Shown piece after piece: positions 47,153-58,925 of a DNA stretch of 64,000 nucleotides (position 1 is the first letter of the stretch; every line of letters begins with the position of its first letter). The DNA is from Corylus avellana (lineage: Eukaryota; Streptophyta; Magnoliopsida; Fagales; Betulaceae): contig NC_081541.1 in the NCBI RefSeq assembly GCF_901000735.1, positions 26,996,258 through 27,060,257 of the forward strand. Direction: 5' to 3'. Both the position numbers and the translations under genes were made by a program. Under the pieces are notes generated by a model. That model did no database searches and had not been told where the DNA came from. It saw only the letters and a program-made list of their open reading frames with translations.

Positions 47153-47717
47153 GGATCAGGATCCCCGGCTATTCCTTCAAAATTGTCAGCCGATTTTTTT
47201 GTCAATCTCAGCCATCGAATTCCATCCAACCGTCTAAATATCACCACGTGTCCTACTCAAAAGAAAATAATAAAATATTATTTATATTTTAAATAATAAA
47301 TATAAAATAAAATAATTAAAAATTAAAAAATTAATTTAATAATATTGGGTGGCTGGCCACCCCATTTTCCCCATAGGGGGGGTGGTAGGCCACCGTCCAC
47401 GATAATAAGGGGTGGTAGGAACTGCACCCCGGCCGTATCTGGGGGCCAGTAGCCACCCAGGAGTTCGAAAGTAGCCTGGGGGGGTGGTGCCACCCCCACA
47501 TGGGCACTTGACCACCAGTATGGGGAAAATAGGTGGCCAACCACACCGTATTGATAAATTAATTTTTCAATTTTAATTGTTTTATTTATATTATTTTTTA
47601 AAATGACCCTGCTGAGAAGTGGGATGCATGACGTCAAACGGTTGAAATAAAATTCAATATTAGATTGACAAAAAAATCGACTGGCAATTTTGAAGGAATA
47701 GTCGGGGATCCTGATGC
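47153..47717. mobile_element. Fold-back MULE-type element A, 565 bp
   Basis: Flanked by catattctc at 47144-47152 and 47718-47726 (9 bp, perfect). The left end ggatcaggatccccggctat and the right end atagtcggggatcctgatgc are inverted copies that continue through ccttcaaaattg and gatttttttgtcaatct. The core holds a GC-rich gggtggctggccacccc palindrome pair. No credible protein. Confidence 0.9.
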
Positions 47718-47738
47718 CATATTCTCAGCTTGTTGTGC

Positions 47739-48268
47739 GGATTAGGATCCCCGGCAATGGCGAAGAAATTGCCCACAAATTTTTTTCAAATCCTAACCGT
47801 TTAACGTCATCCAAGGGTCCATATTGAGCCACGTGTCCCACTATTAATAAAATAATAAATTATTATTTAAATTTTAAAAAGAAATTATAAAACAAAATAA
47901 TAAAAATTTTGCGTGGCCAACCACCCATTTTTACCATAAGGGGTGGCCGGCTCACCCTAACTGAGGGTCGATCTGTTACCACGTAGTCGGAAACAACCAC
48001 CGCCCATCGCCGGTGACCCGGCCACCACGATACGCCCCTCTCTCTCTTTCTTTCTTTCTTTCCTCCTTCGCTTTCTTGTTCTGGTTGGGCAGGAGAACAC
48101 TCTCCTTCTTCCTTTTGTTTTTCTCTTCTAGCTCCAGCTCTCTCTCTCTCTCTCCTCTGAATATCTCTCTCGAATCTGGTCTGGGCAAGAGGGAAACAAC
48201 CCCTCTTCTTTCTCTTTTCCTCTTCTTTTCTCCTCCTCACAGTCTCTCTCTCGATCTCCCTTTTTTCC

Positions 48269-48301
<33 letters not shown>

Positions 48302-48728
48302 ACTCCAACTCTCTCTCTCCTCTGAATATCTCTCTCGGGTTTGGTCTGGGCAAGAGGGAAACCAAAGGAAGAGGGAGAGTGTTCTTCTGCCCAACCTGAA
48401 CAAGAAAGACGAGGAAAGAAAGAAAGAGAGGGGCGTACCATGGGCGATGGGCGGTGGTTGTGTTTCCAGCGACGTGGCAGCAAATCGGCTCTTAGTTGGG
48501 GTGAGCGAGCCACCCCCTTATGGTAAAAATGGGGTGGTCGGCCACCCCAAAATTTTTATTATTTTATTTTATTATTTTATTATTTATTTTTAAAATTTAA
48601 ATAATAATTTATTATTTTGTTAATAGTGGAACACATGGTTCAATATGGACCCCTAGATGACATTGAATGGTTAGGATTTGAAAAAAAATTTGTGGGCAAT
48701 TTCTTCCCCATTGTCGGGATCTCGATCC
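47739..48728. mobile_element. Fold-back MULE-type element B, 990 bp
   Basis: Flanked by ttgttgtgc at 47730-47738 and 48729-48737 (9 bp, perfect). Termini ggattaggatccccggcaat and the complement of attgtcgggatctcgatcc. The arms are unusually long, about 47739-48115 against 48365-48728, so most of the element is a palindrome. The unpaired centre is a (CT)n-rich block with an inner direct repeat (cctctgaatatctctctcg at about 48155 and 48320). Same terminus family as element A. The long Ser/Leu or Arg/Glu frames across the CT/GA runs are not genes. Confidence 0.9.
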
Positions 48729-49902
48729 TTGTTGTGCAAGACTCAAATTTTTCTCATGAAAATGTCAATTTGCCTTAGGGCTGCTATGGTTCTCCTTCTT
48801 CCACGTCAACAGATGCAAGTTCTACATCTACACCAAATTCGACACACAAAGCAATGATTGACAAAGGTAAGGCACCACTCATTAATGCCAATCCCTTAAA
48901 TTCAAACCTCCCACATCTCTTAATTAATGCTTCAGATATTCCCTTTCCCTAATATGCACCTTTTTATTACATGGATTCCACAATCACAAATATCCAAGAA
49001 ATATCTGAGCCAATGTTTACTCCTCCTGGTTTGCCTCTGTTACCCACATCTTCTATTGGGCCTCATGACCCACCAAATCAAGTTTTCTCTAGGCATGTTT
49101 TGTCTATGTCACCCATATCTACCATTGGGCCTACTGACCCACAAACTCAAGTTTTCTCTAGGCCCATTAGATTTTCCCAACTGTTTACCCTCAATCCCAA
49201 GCCCAGCCCAAGCCGAAAATCCACCCATCACCCTCGTAATCTCGCACGTTTTCATCCATACTCACCAAGCCACCCCCTCCTGCAATGTGTCCCTTTCGTC
49301 CTCCTGCCTCTTCTCTCCTGCAATTTACTTCTCATCTCCCATATACACCTTCTCCTCCATTAGCACCAAACTTGCTCTTAATGGCCAAATACAAGAAAAA
49401 ACGGGTGTTTTTTTGTGGATATTGGTGAAGTTCCTCCTGGGATTCTGAAAAAATCAAAGCCAATTACTACTCCTCAATTCGACTCTTTCTCAAGTATAGA
49501 AATGGCAGCAATTTCTTTGGCTTCACTCAAGTGTTTGGTTCCACCTGGTCTCACGGCCTTTCTACATAGCTCCTTGTCTTCTGCTATGGGTGATCAGATT
49601 TCAGCTCAAGCCATGCAGACATCTCCAAGGGCAAGCTCTCCCAATTTTGGAAGTGGTTCTCAATCTTTGCTTGAACCACTTCTCTGGGTCCATAGCAAGC
49701 TTTTGGAAATACTTCTTCTACTTTTGGCAGTAGCTCTTCCATGACTTTTGGAGCTAGAACTATGATAGATGCTCAGGCTGTGAATCCAACTCTTTCTATA
49801 AGGTTTTATCGGGCAGCAAGGGGAAGCAGGAGTTCTTCTAAAGCTCAACAAGATGATGGGGATATCTTCTGAGGTTTCAAGTTCTAAGGGAACGGATCTA
49901 CC

Positions 49903-51283
49903 TGTTAAGTGCCAAAATATCTATATTTTAGCCCTTAAACTTATGTGTGTTAATTTCTTAATATTGTTAATTTGTGTTATTTTAGTTTCTTTTTGTGTTT
50001 TCCATGCTTTTGTAGGCTTTTAGAAGAAAATGAAGTAAATCTGAAAGATTTGAGCTTAAAGAGAGAAATTGGAAAAAGTTGGAGCCTCTGACAGTGCGAT
50101 CAATCGCAGGTCCCTGCGATCGAGTGCACTACCAGAGAAGACAAGCAGCAAATCGGCCATGGGCGATCGAGCGCACAATAGAAGAGGCTCGATCGCAGAC
50201 ATGCGATTGAGCGCACACGGGTTGCGATCGATCTCACCTGTGCGCAGGTGACACATCAGAGGCAGCTAGATTGCTATTCTTTCCATATTAAGGTTTTCCA
50301 AGTCTCACTTGTAATAGGAATAAAACCCTACGAATTTCCTAGGTTTACTAGTGTGGAACAAGGACTTCTAAAGCCTATAAATAGACCTTTTAGCCTTTAG
50401 GAATAGGTGTGAAGAAAAGAGGCACAAGCTTTGGAAAAGAATTGAAAGCTAGATCAAAAGGAGTTTGGGTTTTCTTCTCTTCCACCTTTTATTTTTATTA
50501 TGTAGTTTATATTTTATTTAGGGCTAGATTGAAGTCCTAGTCATATCTTTTTAAGATTGCAATATTGGCACCTTTGCTACAATTATATTTTGGTATATTT
50601 AACTTGATTAATACATGTTATCTTGTATTCCTCATATGTGTTTGTTTAGCTAACATATGCATGTAGTATGAACTAGTTAGTTAAATCAATTTGGATGACC
50701 GAGTCTTGGGTTTAATAAAAGTAACAAAAGACATCCACGCCGGATTCTTGGGTTAATCAACATGGGGAACCGGGAGTAGAGACCCATGCCCTAGGCCTCA
50801 TGTGTTTGTCGATTTCCACAGATTTATGCTTTCTTAAAGAACAACTTAGTAGACACCCATGCTAAATTCTTTAAGAAAGAAAAAAATTAGAGTAGACACT
50901 CATGCCTAATTCGTTGCTTAAGGAAATCAATAGCTTAAGGAGTAGACACCCATGCCCTTGGGTTGGCAAACATTAGATATATCGGCATAATTGGCGCATT
51001 AGTATATTGTTATCTTAATTAGTCTGATTAGTGGTGGATATCAAAACTCTAATCTTTTTTAGTTTTAGTTTATCTTTTATTTTATTTCTTTATATTAAAT
51101 TCAATCGTGACAATTGAATTTTATTTGTTTAATTAAATAGGAAATTACTTCTAAACATAATTTACCAATCCTCGTGGGAATGATCTCGTATTTACCTTAT
51201 ATACTATCGTTTGATCTTGTGCACTTGCGAGTAAAACGTACCAAGTATTTGCCTATTAATTTAGGTGGGTATTTGGCACAACA
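49903..51283 (+). repeat. 5' LTR of the gag-only element
   Basis: 1,381 bp. U3 contains gcgatcgagcgca-type motifs (50093-50250) and a TATA box at 50376-50383 (tataaata). It ends ttggcacaaca. Confidence 0.93.
50376..50383 (+). promoter_or_regulatory. LTR TATA box
   Basis: tataaata lies downstream of the gcgatcgagcgca motif cluster. The 3' LTR has the same box at 55017. Confidence 0.65.
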
Positions 51284-51289
51284 AGTTTT

Positions 51290-51310
51290 TGGCGCTGTTG
51301 CCGAGGATTG
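51290..51310 (+). promoter_or_regulatory. Primer-binding site (tRNA-Asp)
   Basis: tggcgctgttgccgaggatt follows the LTR after a six-base spacer. It matches the complement of the plant tRNA-Asp(GTC) 3' end with two changes. Confidence 0.85.
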
Positions 51311-51477
51311 TGTCAAAATTTTGTCTAGGATTATTTTCCTTTAATTAGTTATTTTAATTTTTTTTTTTTTTCTGTTTTATCAAAAAAAAAAAAAAAAGAG
51401 TAAAAATAATTTTTTTTAGTTGTCCATTTACTTCTCTGTTTCTGTTCTGTTTCAGCTTGCAAAACCCGGCATTCTAT

Positions 51478-51550
51478 TACTGCGATCGAGCGGAAACCAA
51501 GTGTGATCGAGCGCAGTGCGATCGAGTGCATGAACCTGTGATTGAGCGCA
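51478..51550 (+). repeat. GCGATCGAGCGCA motif array in the leader
   Basis: Four close copies of gatcgagcg(ca) type lie between the primer-binding site and gag, in addition to the clusters inside both LTRs. Confidence 0.75.
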
Positions 51551-51663
51551 ATTCCATTGGACTTCCGCACAGTAGTACTGAATCTGCTGCGACCACAAGG
51601 GAAATTCTTCTTATGTAAGGTCGTCGATCTCAAGCCTCAACCATTTTTCCACTTGATCCAGAA

Positions 51664-53020
51664 ATTGAGAGGACCATTCAACAAGTGCATAAAGACAATT
51701 CCGACGCAAAAGAAGAAGAAGAAGTTAAGGAGACAATGCAAGAGCTGCCAGAAAACTTGCCGCTGCGAAGGCCCATGAAGCAGTCTTTCATCCCAAAGAA
51801 CCTCAACCACCCATCATGCATAGCCTATCAACCGGAAGTGGAAGGCAATTACTACATATCCCCGCAAATACTCAATGCCTTGACTAACTTCAGGGGCACA
51901 GCTACGGAGGATCCAAACTTGCACCTCAGAGAGTTCTTTGATCTCTGCAAACTTTAGCATGTTCAAGGCCTAACTCCGAAAAGGCTCAGGTTAGTCTTAT
52001 TCCCGTTTTCCTTAAAAGACAATGCTAAGTTGTGGTATAATTCTTTGCTTGCAGAATCTATTCATACTTGGGAAGAGTTGTCCAGCAAGTTCCTCAAGAA
52101 GTTCTTTCCAGCTCAAAAGACAAGACGGCTTAGAAAGGAGATTCAATCATTCCAACAAAGAGATGGAGATCTGTTCTTTGAAGCATAGGACCACTTCAAT
52201 ACGCTGCTTCTTAAGTGTCCACATCACAACATGCCTCAAGATGATCAGGTACAAGCTTTTTATAAAGGTTTAAATGATATTAACAAAGGTATTGTTGATT
52301 CAGCTTGTGGAGGGGTGCTGATGGAAAAGAGCAGTGAGGAAGCCATAGAACTCTTTGAGACTTTGAGTGAATACTCCCAACAATTCTCATCCAAAGGGAG
52401 GCAAGGAGTAAAGAGCAAGGGTATGTATGAAGTGAACCTGAGTGGAGGACCCCCCAAATCAAATGGTTGTTGTTGAAAGAAAGTTGGATATGATTGTCAA
52501 AGCCATGAATGCTCAAAACGCCTCACCTAGCAACAAGCCGTGCAACCTCAGGTATGTGCTTTATGTTCTCAATTTGATCACACTACTAAGACTTGCCCCT
52601 TGTACTCATCCACAAATCAAGAGCAAGTAAATTATGTGGGATAGAACGACTATCATCCCAAGAATAATCCCTACTCCAACACCTACAATCCAGGATGGCG
52701 AAACCACCCTAATTTTTCATGGAGTAACAATCAGAATACTCTAAACCATCAAGGGCAGTAAAGGAACTACCAACAAGCAAGCCAACCAAGCCAAGAATCA
52801 AAGTAGAATGACTTGGAGAGTGCAGTACGGGAATTCATGAATGATCAAAGACAAATTAATGCAAAAACTGATCAAGCGATACAAAGAACCGAGCAAGCTA
52901 TGCAAAGATTGGAAGTCCAATTGGGGCAAATGGCTAAGGAACTGAGTGAAAGAAAACAGGGTGGATTCCCATCCCAAACAATACCCAATCTTGGACCATC
53001 TTCTTCAAGACAGAAATAAG
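51664..53020 (+). pseudogene. gag polyprotein relic (retrotrans_gag)
   Basis: The frame from about 51685 reads SFIPKNLNHPSCIAY, ILNALTNFRGTATEDPNLHL, then LFPFSLKDNAKLWYNSL and WEELSSKFLKKFFPAQKT, the retrotransposon gag capsid-like domain (about 51830-52430). In-frame stops occur at 51955, 52186 and 52474 and the frame changes near 52450. Behind them a Cys-containing stretch (about 52540-52620) may be a degenerate knuckle. A Q/E-rich helix (QAIQRTEQAMQRLEVQLGQM, about 52876-52940) ends the relic. Confidence 0.82.
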
Positions 53021-54531
53021 AGAATAAGGGGAGAACAACCGTCTGGCTAAAGACGTTAAACTTAGAGCTCATGGGAGGCACCCCATAGTTTATCCTGTTA
53101 TTTTTCTATTTGTTTTTCAATTTATCTTTATGTTTGTTTTTAGTTTTGTTTTTGTTTCCTTTTTATTTGTTTTAATGTTTATTTTGCAAGGACAAGTGTG
53201 CTTCAATTCAAGTTTTGGGGTGTGTTATGAGCCATACTATTCCAAACAGTTTGTCCATTTCCCGGGTAAATTCTTTCCATGTTATAAACACATTGAGAAC
53301 AATGTATAATCTAAGTTTAGGGTATGGGAGACATTTTACATACACTTTGTCTCAGTTCTATTTTATTTTTATTTTTATTGTTTATGAAAAAAAAAATTCC
53401 CAATTTTATTTTATTTTTGTTGTTTGTGAAAAATATATATATATATATGCATGTTCATGTTTGCCTAAAATTTTGGTTAATCTTAAGAATTGGGATTTGA
53501 TTTCATTGGTGAGCTTAAAATTTTGAACACATGATTTGATAATTGAGTTTTTCAGTTTGGTTACTTGCTTAGGACAGTTGAGAATTCACATGTTTGATCT
53601 GATCTTATACAAGCACATTAGCACATAATTTGTGTGGTATGACATAAAGTCTAATGTATGTGTTTCTTTGTCTTCGGTGAAACTAGATGATTTATTAGAT
53701 GGATATTTTGGCATATACATATATGATTAAAAAAAAAATAGCATTGATAAGCTTTTTACTAAGTAATTGAACCTCTTGCCTCAAAGCATTGAGTGTTCAC
53801 GTCAAAAGGTGAAATTTTTTGATTTGATTTGATTGATGTCATGGTTAGTTTGGTTTTGTAGCCTTTTTGACTCGAGTTAGTAAGTCCTAGGGGTGTCTTT
53901 ACACCTAATGCCTTAAAACCATCTGGTTTGAGAGTCATTGACTTAACACTCATTATATGGGTCAATTAGAAAGCTTAAGGGAACCAAACATTGCACAACC
54001 TGACTAAAAATAAATAAAAAATAAAAAAATAAAAAATAAAAAAGAGAAGAAGAAAAAAAAGAAATATGCCATTGTTGTTCATTCTAATAGGGATTTCAGT
54101 GAACTTTGAGATATGGAGACATTGCACATTGGAAAGATTTGGAAGCCTCATAATTTTGTGCTAGATCACCTTACACTGTTTTCAAACTTGTGATGTTTTA
54201 GCATGTCCTTTATAAGTAATTGAACTTTGAGATTCCAATTCATTGTGAATATGGAGTTCATTTTTTTTAAGCTTGCTAATGAATGAAAATCATGATCTTA
54301 ATGTAATGCTTTAATTTTTGGAATAACATGAACTGTGCATGATGTTTGTGGGTAACATTCCTGGAAAACCCTCACGAGACTTCACTCATCCTCTAGGGAA
54401 TTCCTAGGGGTTTAAAAGCTTGTTGCATATGCTAAATGCAATCATACATCCCACGAAATATGGATTTATCTTTTTGTTTTCTGTTTGTCATTTGTTTTTA
54501 GTTTTGTATTGCTAAGGGACTAGCAATATAT
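53021..54531 (+). other. Non-coding internal region of the LTR element
   Basis: About 1.5 kb of AT-rich sequence where pol would be expected. Only short frames without family features. Confidence 0.7.
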
Positions 54532-54544
54532 AAGTTTGGGGGGG
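54532..54544 (+). promoter_or_regulatory. Polypurine tract
   Basis: aagtttggggggg abuts the start of the 3' LTR, the normal plus-strand priming site. Confidence 0.8.
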
Positions 54545-55923
54545 TGTTAAGTGCCAAAATATCCATATTTTAGCCCTTAAACTTATGTGTGTTAATTCCT
54601 TAATATTGTTAATTTGTGTTATTTTAGTTCATTTTTGTGTTTTCCATGCTTTTGTAGGCTTTTGGAAGAAAATGAAGTAAATCTGGAAGATTTTGGCTCA
54701 AAGAGAGAAATTGAGAAAAGTTGGAGCCCCTGACAGTGCGATCAATCACAGGTTCCCTGCGATCGAGTGCACTACTAGAGAAGACAAGCAGCAAATCGGC
54801 CATGCGTGATCGAGCGCACAACAGAAGAGGCTCAATTGCAGACGTGCGATCGAGCGCACACGGGTTGCGATCAATTGCACCTGTGTGCAGGTGACACATC
54901 AGAGGTGGCTAGATTGCTATTCTTTCCATATTAAGGTTTTCCAAGTCCCACTTGTAATAGGAATAAAACCCTACGAATTTCTTAGGTTTAGTAGTGTAAC
55001 AAGGACTTTTAAAGCCTATAAATAGACCTCTTAGCCTCTAAGAATAGGTGTGGAGAAAAGAGGTACAAGCTCTGGAAAGGAACTGAAAGCTAAATCAAAA
55101 AGATTTTGGGTTTTCTTCTCTTCTACCTTTTATTTTTATTATGTAGTTTATATTTTATTTATGGCTAGATTGAAGTCCTAGCCATATCTTTTTAAGATTG
55201 CAATATTGGCGCCTTTGCTACAATTATATTTTGGTGTATTTAACTTAATTAATACATGTTATCTTGTATTCCCCATATGTGTTTGTCTAGCCAACATATA
55301 CATGTGGTATAGACTAGTTAGTTAAATCAATTTGGATGACCGAGTCCTGTGTTTAATAAAAGTAACAAAAGATATCCACGCCGGATTCTTGGGTTAATCA
55401 ACATGGGGAACCGGGAGTAAACACCCATGCCCTAGGTTTCGTGTGTTTATCGATTTCCACAGATTTATGCTTTCTTAAAGAACAACTTAGTAGACACCCA
55501 TGTTAAATCCTTAAGAAAGAAAAGAATTAGAGTAGACACTCATGCCTAATTCATTGCTTAGGGAAATCAATAGCTTAAGGAGTAGACACACATGCCCTTA
55601 GGTTGGCAAACATTAGATATACCGATATAATTGGTGCATTGGCATATTGTTATCTTAATTAGTCTGATTAGTGGTGGATATCAAAACCCTAATCCTTTTT
55701 AGTTTTAGTTTATCTTTTATTTTATTTCTTTATATTAAATTTAATCGTGACAATTGAATTTTATTTGTTTAATTAAATAGGAAATTACTTCTAAATATAA
55801 TTTACCAATCCTCGTGAGAATGATCTTGTATTTGCCTGCTATACTATTGTTTGATCTTGTGCACTTGGGAGTAAAATCTATCAAGTATTTGCCTATTAAT
55901 TTAGGTGGGTATTTGGCACAACA
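54545..55923 (+). repeat. 3' LTR of the gag-only element
   Basis: 1,379 bp. Same start, TATA box and end as the 5' LTR, with scattered substitutions, many of them C/T or G/A. Confidence 0.93.
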
Positions 55924-57589
55924 CTACCTAGGCCCCCTCCCAAAATATGATTTTTCTTACATGGAATTGCAAAGGTTTAACATGTGCCTCCGCAATTCGT
56001 AGTTTACGGGCCAAGGTTAGAAAGCATTCTCCTGATGTAATTTTTCTTTCAAAAACTAAGGCTAAACCGTATGATGCTTCTATTATACTGAATAGGCTAG
56101 GTTTCTTTTTGATGTCCCATGTTCCTTCTTCTGGTTCTAAATGAGGACTTTTGTTGGTATGGCGTACTGGTGTTGAACTTGAATGTTTTTTTTGTTGATG
56201 TGAATACAATAAATGCTTGGTGCTACTCTGATCCTACTCATAAACCTTGGATATTATCTTGTATATATGGTTCTCCTTATAGTAATCATAAATTTAAATT
56301 ATGGGATTCTCTTACTACTATGGGTAAAGAATTTTCTGGGACTTGATTATGTATTGGTGACTTCAATATGATTTTGGACCAATCTGAAAAACTAGGTAGA
56401 CGTCCTTTTGCAAGTTCTTCTACTGATTTGTTCCGTTCTTTTATGGATTCCTATGGTATGGTTGATTTAGGGTTCTTTGATAATTATTTCACGTGGTCTA
56501 ATAATAGGCAGGGGCATCATTATATTAAAGAAAGATTGGACCGAGGCATAGCTTCTACGAATTGGATTCATCAATTTCCAACTCTCTCTCTCTTTACCAT
56601 TTGCCTGCCCATGCTTCTGATCATAATCCCCTCTTATTAAACACTTCTATGGACTCTTTCACCTTATCCCGTCCATTCAGATTTGAGGAATTTTGGACAA
56701 AAGATCCTACTTGTGAGTCTATTATTTCAATGGTTTGGGACTATTTTTATGATGGTTCTCTAGCTTTCATTTTGATAAAAAGGTTGAAGTCTACAAAAGT
56801 TGCGCTCAAGAATTGGAATTCTTTGCATTTTGGTAATATTCAAAATAATAATGCTGCAACTCTTAGAATGCTAGATGTTATTCAACAAGATTCTCCCTCT
56901 ATCTAGAATCATAATGATGAATTGTCACTCAAGATAGAGCTCAATGATCTTTTGGAAAAAGATGAACTTCTATGAAAAAATTAATCTCGTGAAATTTGGC
57001 TGACATACAAATATTTAAATACCAAATTTTTCCATACCTCTTTTCTTATTAAGAGAATGCACAATGCTATAAATTTTCTAAAGGTTCATTCTAGAGCTTG
57101 GATTTCTAATCGAAATGCTATTGGTAATTGTTTTACGAATCATTTCAAAACTTTATTTACCTCTTCAAATTCAATCATTTCTGACAATATGCTATCTCTA
57201 TTTGATAGTTCTATTTCTGAAGAGAAAAATATAGTGTTATGTTCTATTACATCGAAACAAGAAATCTACAATGCTCTTTTCAGCCTCGGGGCAACAAAAG
57301 CTCCTGGACCTGATTGTTTCACTACTCTTTTTTACAAGCAATATTGGTACATTGTGAAAGATGTGGTTCTTCAATGTATCTGGGATTTTTTCTCTAAAAA
57401 TCATCTTCTGCAAGAACAAAATCATACTTTTATAGCTCTTTTCCCAAAGAAGTTGGGTCCTTTTTCTGTGAATCATTTTAGGCCTATCAGTCTGTGCAAT
57501 GTTATTTGCAAGATTATCTCCAAAATATTGGCTAAGAGCATTCTAATTGGAAGAGTCAAATGTTACTTTTATCTAAAATGGTTAATCAG

Positions 57590-57950
57590 ATTTGTAAAAA
57601 AACCCTACATTGGATTAGCCAAAAAAAAAAAAAAAACAAATGCAAAATTGATATTTGATTGGAAGAGCCGAAAAAAAAAAAAAAAAAAAAAAAGCTAAAT
57701 GTAGTAGCATTTTTTAAGGGAGCCATTTTATTTTTTATTGTTTATCTCACATGTTTTCTCTTTTTCCCAATAACTTTTTCCCAATAAAGAGTAAAAAAAT
57801 AATATTTAAATGATATAGATAAAAATATAGCTAATCGAATATAGAGGGCCTTTAAATATTCATTAGGATATCTCAAAACTCACTTTATCTTAAGAGTTTA
57901 TTAGAGCCATTGTCCCTTATGCAACACTGCCTTGGATTATCTACATCTCT
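57590..57950. other. A-rich insertion/deletion zone in LINE ORF2
   Basis: Two long A runs (57619-57636 and 57671-57692) and AT-rich sequence replace the RT palm and thumb. ggattagcc (57612) and tagctaatcg (57828) may be the ends of a small inserted MITE; no target duplication can be fixed. Confidence 0.45.
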
Positions 57951-58353
57951 TTTTCAATTGCATTTTTGCTTGAGTTGTGTTGAAAAATTCTTTTTGGCCT
58001 CTTGACTCCTCATCACTGAATTTTATAAAAATGGTTGATTGGATAAATGTGATTCTCTCCGGGTTTGTCTCTAGCCATCCCACCTACTGACCATCATAAA
58101 TTCCAAATTTTTGCCTCAGTAGCATGTGATCTTTTATTGTTCTACCGAAATAAAGCCTTTCATGATGGCAAAATCGTTGATGCTCGTACTATCCCTGCCC
58201 ATATCAACAAAATTGCTTTGGAGCGTTTTCATGCATGGAAAAATCGGTCTTCTTTCATAGAAGAATCATGAATTCCTCCTCCTAATGATTGGTTCAAAAT
58301 TAATTTTGATACAGCTATTCGAGATTCTTTTTCTGTTCAAACAACGGTTTGCT

Positions 58354-58485
58354 GGGATTCCAATGGCTCTATTATTCGGATGATTTCTCCAGTCAATCCG
58401 ACCTATTTGCCTAATTATGGGGATTCCAATAGCTCTATTATTCGGATGATTTCTCCAGTCAATCCGACCTATTTGCCTAATTATG
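58354..58485 (+). repeat. 66-bp tandem duplication in the LINE RNase H region
   Basis: gggattccaat starts at 58354 and 58420. The copies differ at about one site, and the length keeps the frame. Confidence 0.9.
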
Positions 58486-58925
58486 GGAAGCCCTTGTAGC
58501 TCAATTGGCAGTATCTTTATCGGCTACGCTCCAACTTGGTAAAATTTTTTTGGAAGGTGATTCACAAGTAGTTATTCTAACTCTTCCACAACCTAACATT
58601 TCTCAAGATTGGCGGATTTCTTCTATTATCCCAAATACTATTGATTGTATACCAGCATCTTCATTTTTGAAAGCTAGGAAAGTTACCAAAAATGCAAACT
58701 TCTACGCCCATTATGCAGCACGCTAGGCCTCGGCCAGAAATTTTTCTGGCTGCATTCCCCTCTCCCTATTAACCCCTTTCCTTCTCTCTTGATTCTTATT
58801 ACCAGTGGGAAGGATCCCCGGTCTCTTTATCGCTTTCTTAGTTTGTTTTTGTTTGGTTTTTTAGTTTCTTTGTTTGTTGTTGTTTTCTACTGTACCCACA
58901 CCCAAAAAAAGAAAATGTGAGAGAG

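Larger units (their letters stand above)
46258..49897 (+). pseudogene. LINE ORF1 (DUF4283, zinc knuckle), interrupted
   Basis: ATG at 46258 begins MADIPISQDALQVLIEE. A frame change near 46400 leads to the DUF4283 core (LVRATLASAWSFAAP, GPWNIRGSLLLL, about 46430-46600) and then QYLRIKVDLNTTKPLIPG and WVSFKYERLVDYCTLYGLIG (about 46766-46920), where the first knuckle Cys pair is mutated. The frame is then split by two MULE elements. A proline/serine-rich linker continues at about 48738-49897. Confidence 0.82.
49903..55923 (+). mobile_element. gag-only LTR retrotransposon, 6.0 kb
   Basis: LTRs at 49903-51283 and 54545-55923 start tgttaagtgcc and end ggcacaaca, and ctacc flanks both sides (49898-49902 and 55924-55928). 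After the 5' LTR comes a primer-binding site for tRNA-Asp, as used by Athila-type Ty3/gypsy elements. A decayed gag follows, then about 1.5 kb without pol, then a polypurine tract. No protease, RT, RNase H or integrase is seen. The element is thus non-autonomous and would need proteins from a relative. LTR copies differ by several per cent by eye over the first 400 bp. Confidence 0.93.
55947..58735 (+). pseudogene. LINE ORF2 pseudogene (EEP, partial RT, RNase H)
   Basis: ATG at 55947 reads MIFLTWNCKGL and VIFLSKTKAKPYD (endonuclease start; the usual ETK is KTK). The endonuclease continues to about 56660 with NRQGHHYIKERLDRG and SDHNPLL (SDH box about 56610). RT fingers follow at 57250-57550 (GATKAPGPDCF, ALFPKK, HFRPISLCNVICKIISKILA). 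The palm with its FADD box is missing. After an A-rich insertion/deletion zone (57590-57950), a late zf-RVT part (about 58065-58268) and an RNase H part (PPNDWFKINFDTAIRDS at 58276 on) close the ORF. A 66-bp in-frame duplication lies at 58354-58485. Confidence 0.87.
46099..58911 (+). mobile_element. Full-length LINE with three nested insertions
   Basis: L1-type retrotransposon bounded by aaaatgtgagagag at 46085-46098 and 58912-58925, a perfect 14-bp target duplication. It starts in a C/T-rich leader (ctctcgctctgttttgagct) and ends in a short A tract (cccaaaaaaag). Removing the insertions at 47153-47717, 47739-48728 and 49903-55923, with one copy of each duplication, leaves about 5.2 kb. ORF1 lies before, and ORF2 immediately after, the LTR element. 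Internal deletions and stops make it dead. Confidence 0.92.

Noticed and set aside
47863..48513. 216-codon Arg/Glu-rich minus frame and matching Ser/Leu plus frame
   Set aside because: They lie across the (CT)n core and palindromic arms of fold-back element B.
49071..49400. Proline/serine-rich frames as a separate gene
   Set aside because: They fit the linker of the interrupted LINE ORF1 and have no own start or domain.
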